This document shows, piece by piece, positions 5,240 through 11,264 of a DNA stretch of 13,298 nucleotides. Location: positions 1 to 13,298 of the forward strand of contig CACXLY010000074.1 in NCBI GenBank assembly GCA_902768605.1. The letters are read 5' to 3'. Each line of letters opens with the position of its first letter. Within the stretch, counting starts at the first letter, position 1. This DNA comes from an uncultured Bacteroidales bacterium. Its GTDB lineage: Bacteria; Bacteroidota; Bacteroidia; Bacteroidales; Bacteroidaceae. Under the pieces are notes generated by a model, which was given only the letters and a program-made list of their open reading frames with translations, had not been told where the DNA came from and ran no database searches. The position numbers and the translations under genes are program-made.

Positions 5240-6103
5240 ATGAGGCAACTTAAAATCACAAAAAGCATCACCAGTCGCGACAGTGCATCGCTCGACAAGT
5301 ATCTGCAAGAGATAGGACGTGAGCAACTGCTTCCCGTGGAGGAGGAAGTGGAGCTCTCGCAAAGGATACGAAAAGGCGACCGCCGTGCTCTCGACAAGCT
5401 GGTGCGGGCCAACCTGCGCTTCGTCGTCAGCGTCGCCAAGCAGTATCAGAACCAGGGACTCTCCCTGCCCGACCTTATCAACGAGGGAAACGTGGGACTG
5501 ATAAAGGCAGCCGAGAAGTTCGACGAGACCAGAGGCTTCAAGTTCATCTCCTATGCCGTTTGGTGGATTCGCCAGACCATCCTGCAGGCCCTCGCTGAGC
5601 AGAGCCGCATCGTGCGCCTGCCCCTCAATCAGGTCAGCGCCGTCAACAAGATAACGAAGGCCATGACGAAGTTTGAGCAGGAGTATGAGCGCAAGCCCAG
5701 TGCCGACGAATTGGCAGAGCTCGTCAACGAGCTGCCCGAGAAGATCAGCGACTCCCTGCGTGCCAGCGGCCGCCACGTCAGCGTGGATGCCCCCTTCATC
5801 GAAGGCGAGGAAAACAGCTTGCTCGACGTGATGACCAATCCCGACTCGCCCATGGCCGACAAGGGTCTGGTGAGCGAGAGCCTTTCGACTGAAATAGACC
5901 GTGCTTTGGGCGTCCTGAACGAACGCGAGAAGCAGATCATCGAACGCAGCTTCGGCATCAACAACCAGCCCGAGATGACGCTCGAAGAGATTGGCGAAAC
6001 CTTTGGACTGACGCGCGAACGTGTCCGCCAGATCCGCGAGAAAGCCATCCGCAAGCTTCGTGCCGGCAGTCGCAACAGCCTCCTCCGCTCCTACCTCGGC
6101 TAA
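5240..6103 (+). CDS. rpoD: Primary RNA polymerase sigma factor (RpoD/SigA type)
   Basis: A sigma-70 family factor of 287 residues that directs RNA polymerase to housekeeping promoters. It lacks region 1.1, as expected for the short primary sigma factor of Bacteroidetes. Region 1.2 covers about 17-47 ([14 protein letters not shown]). Regions 2.1-2.2 cover about 52-95 ([27 protein letters not shown]), and 2.3-2.4 about 96-131 ([15 protein letters not shown]). Region 3 follows near 150-185. The region 4.2 helix-turn-helix is at about 246-275 ([20 protein letters not shown]). All core-binding and DNA-binding motifs look intact. The start is fixed by [21 protein letters not shown], normal for this group. 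The gene is monocistronic, divergent from lemA, with a clear terminator at 6130-6162. It would be the factor reading the TAnnTTTG boxes in this window. Confidence 0.96.
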   Translation: MRQLKITKSITSRDSASLDKYLQEIGREQLLPVEEEVELSQRIRKGDRRALDKLVRANLRFVVSVAKQYQNQGLSLPDLINEGNVGLIKAAEKFDETRGFKFISYAVWWIRQTILQALAEQSRIVRLPLNQVSAVNKITKAMTKFEQEYERKPSADELAELVNELPEKISDSLRASGRHVSVDAPFIEGEENSLLDVMTNPDSPMADKGLVSESLSTEIDRALGVLNEREKQIIERSFGINNQPEMTLEEIGETFGLTRERVRQIREKAIRKLRAGSRNSLLRSYLG

Positions 6104-6129
6104 AGAGAAGAAAGAGATTGAAAAAAGTA

Positions 6130-6162
6130 AGAGAGACGCTCATTTGCGCCTCTCTTTTTTTT
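6130..6162 (+). terminator. Intrinsic terminator of rpoD
   Basis: AGAGAGACGC (6130-6139) pairs with GCGCCTCTCT (6146-6155) with one A-C mismatch, followed by a run of eight T (6155-6162). It is the most canonical terminator in the window. Confidence 0.9.
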
Positions 6163-6175
6163 ATGTCCCCGGTCA

Positions 6176-6241
6176 CGTTTGCAATCGTGACACGTTATGA
6201 TTGCAATCGTATAGTGTTACGTTTCCAATCGTGGCACGTTA
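6176..6241. repeat. Three tandem 22-bp repeats between rpoD and gltX
   Basis: Units are 6176-6197, 6198-6219 and 6220-6241, with no spacer. The consensus starts CGTTTGCAATCG and ends CACGTTA. Units 1 and 3 differ at a few positions; unit 2 is more diverged. The first unit with its left flank forms a near-perfect 20-bp palindrome (GTCACG...CGTGAC, 6172-6191). The array lies 15 bases past the gltX stop on the minus strand and may act as its terminator. Confidence 0.8.
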
Positions 6242-6256
6242 CGTTTTGTTTTTACC

Positions 6257-7822
6257 TTATCCTAGTTTTTCGATGGCGAACTGCATGCGGCTGAGGGTTT
6301 CGTCCTTGCCGAGGAAGGCAGCCAACTCGTACATGTCGGGGCCTTGTCCTTCGCCCACGAGGCAGATGCGCCAAGCGTTCCAGGGCTTGATGCCGGTCTG
6401 TTCCGCCCAGGCATCCACGACGGGTTTCATGCCTTCGACTGTGAAGTCCTCAACCGTGGCGAGCACGTCGGCGAGCTGCTGCATCTCGTCTGCCGTTCCC
6501 TCCTTCCAGTTCTTGCGGACAAACTTGTCTTCCTGGTCGAAACTTGTCGGAGCCACGAAGAAGAAACGCGTCAGGGGCCAGAGGTCGCTGACGAAGCTGA
6601 TGTTGCGCTTGTGCTTCTGCCCCTGTCCGTCGGTGTATTCGATGACTTTCAGCTTCATCATGCGGACCACTTCCGCTTCCTGCCGGGGCGTTGCCTCGAT
6701 GCCCTGCTCGCGGAGCACCTTGTCGAACGAAGGCACCCATGCTTCGTCGGGCTGCTTTAGGAGGTATTGGTGGTTGAACCACGCCGCTTTGATGTAGTCG
6801 AACTTTGCGCCGTTCTTCGAGCACTTGCTGAGGTCGAAGAGTCGGACCATCTCGTCGAGCGACATCACCTCCTGGTCGTTTCCGGGATTCCAGCCAAGCA
6901 GGGCGAGGAAGTTGACGACCGCCTCGGGCAGATAGCCCTTCTCGCGATAGCCACTGCTCACCTCTCCGCTCTTCGGGTCGTGCCATTCGAGGGGGAAGAC
7001 GGGGAAGCCGAGCTTGTCGCCGTCGCGTTTGCTAAGCTTGCCGTTGCCGACGGGCTTGAGCAGGAGGGGCAGGTGTGCGAAGCGCGGCATCGTGTCGGCC
7101 CAGCCGAATGCCTCGTAGAGGAGGACATGAAGGGGCGCGCTGGGCAACCACTCCTCGCCGCGGATGACGTGCGTCACCTCCATCAAGTGGTCGTCCACGA
7201 TGTTGGCGAGATGGTAGGTGGGCAGTTCGTCGGCACTCTTGTAGAGCACCTTGTCGTCGAGGATGCTGCTGTTGATGCGCACCTCGCCGCGAATGATGTC
7301 GTCCACGATGACGTCGCGGCCCGGCTCGATGAGGAAGCGAACCACATACTGCTTGCCTTCCGCGATGAGCTTCTCGACCTCTTCCTTCGGCAGCGTCAGC
7401 GAGTTGCGCATCTGCATTCGCGTGCTTGCATCGTACTGGAAGTTCTCTATCTCAGCGCGTTTCGCGTCGAGCTCCTCGGGCGTGTCGAAGGCGATGTAGG
7501 CCTTTCCGCGGTCCAGAAGCTCGCGCACGTACTTCTTATATATGTCTCTGCGCTCGCTCTGCCGATACGGCCCGTGCTGTCCGCCGAAGCTTACACCCTC
7601 GTCGAACTTGATGCCGAGCCATTTGAACGACTCGATGATATACTCCTCAGCTCCGGGCACGAAGCGGCCGGAGTCGGTGTCTTCGATGCGGAAGATGAGG
7701 TCGCCGCCATGCTGACGGGCAAAGAGGTAGTTGTAGAGCGCGGTGCGGACGCCGCCGATATGCAATGGTCCGGTAGGGCTGGGAGCGAAGCGGACACGCA
7801 CTTTCTTCAATTCACAATTCAT
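6257..7822 (-). CDS. gltX: Glutamyl-tRNA synthetase
   Basis: Class I synthetase charging tRNA-Glu with glutamate in the cytoplasm. With the start used here it has 521 residues. The ATP-binding HIGH motif appears as HIGG at 21-24 in [20 protein letters not shown], and the KMSKS loop is KLSKR at 262-266. The segment [15 protein letters not shown] follows the usual GluRS plan without the zinc-binding cysteines of the E. coli enzyme. The C-terminal half ([19 protein letters not shown], then the helical anticodon-binding domain) is complete. The open frame continues to an ATG at 7855, but that start overlaps the -7 box at 7853-7860, so it cannot be on the transcript from that promoter. [12 protein letters not shown] from 7822 is preferred, its first codons being repeat-derived. 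A GTG within KKVRV is a less likely alternative. Divergent from the HD gene. Confidence 0.95.
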   Translation of the reverse strand: MNCELKKVRVRFAPSPTGPLHIGGVRTALYNYLFARQHGGDLIFRIEDTDSGRFVPGAEEYIIESFKWLGIKFDEGVSFGGQHGPYRQSERRDIYKKYVRELLDRGKAYIAFDTPEELDAKRAEIENFQYDASTRMQMRNSLTLPKEEVEKLIAEGKQYVVRFLIEPGRDVIVDDIIRGEVRINSSILDDKVLYKSADELPTYHLANIVDDHLMEVTHVIRGEEWLPSAPLHVLLYEAFGWADTMPRFAHLPLLLKPVGNGKLSKRDGDKLGFPVFPLEWHDPKSGEVSSGYREKGYLPEAVVNFLALLGWNPGNDQEVMSLDEMVRLFDLSKCSKNGAKFDYIKAAWFNHQYLLKQPDEAWVPSFDKVLREQGIEATPRQEAEVVRMMKLKVIEYTDGQGQKHKRNISFVSDLWPLTRFFFVAPTSFDQEDKFVRKNWKEGTADEMQQLADVLATVEDFTVEGMKPVVDAWAEQTGIKPWNAWRICLVGEGQGPDMYELAAFLGKDETLSRMQFAIEKLG

Positions 7823-7852
7823 AATTCTTAATTCATAATTATATATTTCGTG

Positions 7853-7860
7853 CAAAAGTA
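7853..7860 (-). promoter_or_regulatory. -7 box of the gltX promoter
   Basis: The minus strand reads TACTTTTG, matching TAnnTTTG, 31 bases before the ATG at 7822. Its position rules out the more upstream ATG at 7855 for this transcript. Confidence 0.55.
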
Positions 7861-7869
7861 CGAAATAAA

Positions 7870-7897
7870 TTGAACATTGAACATTGAATATTGAATA
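7870..7897. repeat. Four TTGAAYA heptamers between divergent promoters
   Basis: TTGAACA, TTGAACA, TTGAATA, TTGAATA at 7870, 7877, 7884 and 7891. The array lies between the two -7 boxes. The TTG at 7884-7886 stands 18 bases before the HD-gene -7 box, so the array can supply its -33 element. Confidence 0.8.
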
Positions 7898-7904
7898 ATT
7901 TTTG

Positions 7905-7912
7905 TATTTTTG
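7905..7912 (+). promoter_or_regulatory. -7 box of the 7TM-HD gene
   Basis: TATTTTTG matches TAnnTTTG. With TTG at 7884-7886 as -33 element the spacing is 18 bases. The leader to the ATG at 7962 is about 43 bases and consists largely of the repeat arm. Confidence 0.6.
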
Positions 7913-7961
7913 CGGAGAAAAGCAATTATGAATTGTGAATTAAGAATTATGAATTGAAGAA

Positions 7962-10013
7962 ATGAGCCGCTACAATCACAAACATAACCTGAGCCCCAGG
8001 GCTTACCTCTATCGCGTGCTTTTCTCGGTTATCGCGATTGCCATCCTGGTGCTTTGCATGCCGCACGGCAACAATGCTTCCTACCACTACCAGAAGGGTG
8101 AGCCGTGGGAAGAGGACGCTTTCATCGCGCAAGACAGCTTCCCCATCCTCAAGTCGGCAGAGCAGATAGCCCGCGAGCAGGACAGCCTCAGGCAGTACTA
8201 CGAGCCCTACTTCCTGCAGGACGTTGACATCCTGGAGAAGCAGCAGGCAGCGCTCCGGCAGGACTTCACCACGCTCGCAGCAGGCACCCCGCACTTCTTC
8301 CTGCCTCATCTCGGCGAAAAGCTGCGCCACATCTATATGATAGGTATCCTCAAGAGCGAGGACCTGGCGCGCTTCGAGGGCGAGAAGCCGCAGAAGGCGC
8401 GCGTCTATCACGACAACGAGTCGATGAGCCGCCCCTTTGACCAGCTCTATAGCGAAAAGACGGCTTACGAATATCTCCTCAACGAGGAGGACAGCGTCCG
8501 CTACAGCCACAGCCGTCTGCACGGGCTCGACCTCATGAAGTACATCTCGCCGAACCTCACCTACGACTACGAGAAGAGCCTCTGGCAACGGCAGGAGGTG
8601 GACGGGCGGCTGGTTCGGACGCGGGGCGTCGTGCTGCAAGGGCAGAAGGTTGTCGATAAGGGACAGATAGTGGACGACGAGGTGATGGGCATCCTGCAGT
8701 CGTGGGAGCAGCATCAGAAAGAGCACCGGCTCACCTCGAAGGAGCGCTTGACGCGCCTGGTGGGCCGCATCGTCTATGTCGCCATACTGGTCGTCCTGCT
8801 CCTGATGTACTTCCAGCAGTTCCGCAGCGACTACCTCGACAGCCTCCGCACCGTGCTGCTCGTCATGACGCTTTCGCTCTTCTTCCCCATCGTCACCTAT
8901 CAGCTCGTGGCGCATTCCTGGGGCAATGTCTATGTCGTGCCGTACTGCGTGCTGCCCATCATGCTGCGCATCTTCCTCGACTCGCGCACGGCCTTCGTCT
9001 CCCACGTCATAGCCATACTGGCTTCAGCCGTTGTGCTGACGCAGCCCTACACTTTCATCGTGACGCAAATCGTGGCAGGCCTCGTCGCCATCTACTCGCT
9101 GAGGGAGCTCTCGCAACGCTCCGAGCTGTTCCGCGCAGCCGTCTGGGTGACCCTCTCTGCCCTGCTGACCTATCTCTGTATGGAGTTTGTGCGCGGCACC
9201 GCCGACGGCAGTCTCGACCTGAATCCCAAGCCCTACATCTTCATCGTGATGGCCGGCGTGCTCTCCATGCTTGCCTATCTCCTGCTCATACCCATCGAGC
9301 GCATCTTCGGCTTCACCAGCATCGTGACGCTCGTCGAGTTGCAAAACGTCAACAACCCCTTGCTCCGACGTCTCTCGGAGGAAGCCAACGGCACCTTCAA
9401 CCATAGCATGCAGGTTGCCAACCTCGCTGCCGAGATAGCCAACAAGCTGGGAGCGAGGGCACAGCTTGTCCGCACGGGCGCCCTCTATCACGACATCGGC
9501 AAGCTCGAGAACGCCGTCTTCTTCACAGAGAACCAGAACGGGCAGAATCCGCACGACGGGTTGTCGTACGAGAGGAGTGCGCACATCATCATCCAGCACG
9601 TCGAGAACGGCTTGCGCCTTGCCGACAGGTACAAGCTGCCGACCATCGTCCGCGACTTCATCGCCACGCATCACGGCAAGAGCATCACCAAGTACTTCTA
9701 TGTGAAGGCCCTCGAGGCGAAGGGCTCCGAACCGCAGAGCGTAGCGCCCTTCACCTATCCCGGTCCCAAGCCGCAGACCTTGGAGCAAGCCATCCTGATG
9801 ATGGCCGACGCCGTGGAAGCCGCTTCGCGAAGCCTGACGGAATACACCGAGGAGAGCATCTCGGCTATTGTGGAGAAGATAGTCACCGCGCAGGTGGCAG
9901 AAGGCAGCTTCGACGAGTGCGCCATCACCTTCCGCGAGATAGCCGAAGCCAAAGAAGTGCTCAGTGCACGCCTCCGCACCGTTTATCATACAAGGATACA
10001 GTATCCGGAATAA
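7962..10013 (+). CDS. 7TM-HD family phosphohydrolase (PgpH-like c-di-AMP phosphodiesterase)
   Basis: A 683-residue membrane signalling enzyme. One N-terminal membrane segment (about 19-33) is followed by an extracytoplasmic 7TMR-HDED-type region to about 260, beginning YQKGEPWEEDAFIAQDSF. Next comes a block of seven hydrophobic helices (about 266-452) and a cytoplasmic HD domain. Metal-site residues are all present: H481 in NHSMQVANLA, H510-D511 in YHDIGK, and H570-H571 in ATHHGKS. The joining segment IERIFGFTSIVTLVELQNVNNPLLRRL is characteristic of the family. By analogy with PgpH it should hydrolyse cyclic di-AMP; that substrate is inferred, not shown. The gene is divergent from gltX and has its own promoter. 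Its start sits just after the repeat arm (gaattgaagaaATG). The 67 bases to the next convergent gene hold no clear hairpin. Confidence 0.92.
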   Translation: MSRYNHKHNLSPRAYLYRVLFSVIAIAILVLCMPHGNNASYHYQKGEPWEEDAFIAQDSFPILKSAEQIAREQDSLRQYYEPYFLQDVDILEKQQAALRQDFTTLAAGTPHFFLPHLGEKLRHIYMIGILKSEDLARFEGEKPQKARVYHDNESMSRPFDQLYSEKTAYEYLLNEEDSVRYSHSRLHGLDLMKYISPNLTYDYEKSLWQRQEVDGRLVRTRGVVLQGQKVVDKGQIVDDEVMGILQSWEQHQKEHRLTSKERLTRLVGRIVYVAILVVLLLMYFQQFRSDYLDSLRTVLLVMTLSLFFPIVTYQLVAHSWGNVYVVPYCVLPIMLRIFLDSRTAFVSHVIAILASAVVLTQPYTFIVTQIVAGLVAIYSLRELSQRSELFRAAVWVTLSALLTYLCMEFVRGTADGSLDLNPKPYIFIVMAGVLSMLAYLLLIPIERIFGFTSIVTLVELQNVNNPLLRRLSEEANGTFNHSMQVANLAAEIANKLGARAQLVRTGALYHDIGKLENAVFFTENQNGQNPHDGLSYERSAHIIIQHVENGLRLADRYKLPTIVRDFIATHHGKSITKYFYVKALEAKGSEPQSVAPFTYPGPKPQTLEQAILMMADAVEAASRSLTEYTEESISAIVEKIVTAQVAEGSFDECAITFREIAEAKEVLSARLRTVYHTRIQYPE

Positions 10014-10080
10014 AAACTTAAAATATAATATAAGTATATCAGTTTGTTTTTATTCTCCAAAGATTTTCTTCCGTCTGTCC

Positions 10081-11223
10081 TTACTTCCCGAAAGCGGCGC
10101 GCTCTTCTTCTTTCGTGCGCTTTATGATATCGTACTTACTCCAAAGACTTCCATCGTATCCCGCTTCCTTCAAGGCAGTTACGATGTCAGATCCACTAGC
10201 CTTTGTCACCGTTCCTTCCTGCTTGTCTTCCTCTATCGCAAAGAGGAGAACACGATAATACAAAAAGTCGTTGCAGCCTTGAATGGCAATGTTGGAAACC
10301 GACGCGACGTTCTGATTGTAGTCGTACTCTATGTGGAAATCAATGGATATGGGATAGGACATTATGCCCATCCTTACAGTACAGTTGTTACAAGAGCCGT
10401 CGAAGCGGAGAAGCCTGTAAGTATCGGCATCCACATAAGCTGTGCCTGTGATATTGCGACGGTTGTAGTCCATCGGCAAAAGGTCTTTACTCCAAGTAAA
10501 ATCGAATCGGAGAAGCGCCTGTCCTTCCTCGCCATAAAGGGTCTGCATCTTCACCTTGTAGAAGCCCTTTAATGTCTCGTAGTGGGAAAGCGGCTTGACG
10601 AGAGGTTTCCAAAAGGAGCTGTTGTTGGTTCTCGGAGCGACCTCTATGAGTTGGTGAATGTTGGAGGCATGAATGAACATCGGTTTTTTGCCGGATTCCT
10701 TATCATAGCCTTGCAATCCGCTTATTATCTGTGCTGAGCGGACATTCATTACGGAGAAAGCTTCCATGAAAGCCTCTGCGATGTAGCTTACCGAGTCTTC
10801 TTCCATCAAGGCACGGAAGAAGTACTTCCTCGTCCATTTACTTCCCGTTTTATAGTCCGACTTGAGATTCTCGATGATGCGTTTCAGGATGTCTTTCTCG
10901 TCGAGAGGCAGAACCGGAACCTCCTTCATTTGAGTGGTATAAGGTTTCAATTTTATCGTTCCAGAAGCCTGTTCTGCCTTCTGCGAAAGCTTGCGATAGC
11001 CGATGAAACTGAAGGTCACGATCTCCTCCGCTTCTACCTGAAACTTGAACTCTCCCTCGACATTTGTGAGTGTAGCCTTGCCCTCGCTTGCCCGAATGTT
11101 CACATATGGCAGCGATTCTCCCGTCTCTGCATCAACGACACGGCCTTGCAAGGCGAATTCCTGAGCCCAAACGCATAAAGTAGGCAGGCAGAGCGCAAGC
11201 AGGATAATGATTGCTCGGTTCAT
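10081..11223 (-). CDS. CarboxypepD_reg-domain exported protein
   Basis: A 380-residue exported protein. A signal peptide covers 1-20 (cleavage expected at VWA-QE). A carboxypeptidase-regulatory-like beta-sandwich (CarboxypepD_reg type, about 25-95) follows: LQGRVVDAETGESLPYVNI, then TNVEGEFKF and FSFIGYRK. Residues 100-380 form a long region I cannot name; similar proteins in Bacteroidetes are annotated only by the N-terminal domain. No TonB plug or barrel is present. A C-x-x-C pair is at 278-281 (SCNNCT). The gene follows the barrel gene by 29 bases and is probably co-transcribed, suggesting a joint role at the outer membrane. Its base composition and codon use are visibly more AT-rich than in the barrel gene or the HD gene. 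Confidence 0.82.
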   Translation of the reverse strand: MNRAIIILLALCLPTLCVWAQEFALQGRVVDAETGESLPYVNIRASEGKATLTNVEGEFKFQVEAEEIVTFSFIGYRKLSQKAEQASGTIKLKPYTTQMKEVPVLPLDEKDILKRIIENLKSDYKTGSKWTRKYFFRALMEEDSVSYIAEAFMEAFSVMNVRSAQIISGLQGYDKESGKKPMFIHASNIHQLIEVAPRTNNSSFWKPLVKPLSHYETLKGFYKVKMQTLYGEEGQALLRFDFTWSKDLLPMDYNRRNITGTAYVDADTYRLLRFDGSCNNCTVRMGIMSYPISIDFHIEYDYNQNVASVSNIAIQGCNDFLYYRVLLFAIEEDKQEGTVTKASGSDIVTALKEAGYDGSLWSKYDIIKRTKEEERAAFGK

Positions 11224-11232
11224 TTTATTCTT

Positions 11233-11264
11233 CTTGTTTTCTTATTTTCTTATTATCTTATTTT
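11233..11264. repeat. Four CTTATTTT-type octamers between barrel gene and downstream gene
   Basis: CTTGTTTT, CTTATTTT, CTTATTAT, CTTATTTT at 11233, 11241, 11249 and 11257. On the minus strand they read AAAATAAG. The barrel gene's stop TAA (11255-11253) lies in the third unit, and its last residues (NEKIR) are encoded by the array. The array ends about 10 bases before the next ATG. Confidence 0.85.

Larger units (their letters stand above)
7815..7956. repeat. Inverted heptamer-derived repeat with perfect 21-bp arms
   Basis: The arm 7815-7835 (caattcataattctt...) is the exact reverse complement of 7936-7956. Further partial heptamers extend both arms (to about 7843 and from about 7925). The 100-base core holds both divergent promoters. 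One arm overlaps the gltX start, and the other ends five bases before the HD-gene ATG. As read towards each gene, the gltX side has one extra TGAATTG heptamer before the shared AAGAAA. Confidence 0.9.

Noticed and set aside
6176..6241. CRISPR array
   Set aside because: The 22-bp units abut without spacers, and no cas gene is present.
6767..7831. 354-codon open frame antisense to gltX
   Set aside because: Same effect of GC-rich codons; the opposite strand encodes an intact GluRS.
7823..7855. Upstream start extending GluRS by 11 residues
   Set aside because: It overlaps the gltX -7 box and is encoded by repeat; the family N-terminus begins just before KKVRVRF.
9024..9989. Long antisense frames within the HD gene (also 7947-9005)
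   Set aside because: The plus strand carries all HD-domain metal residues and membrane helices; the antisense proteins are compositional shadows.
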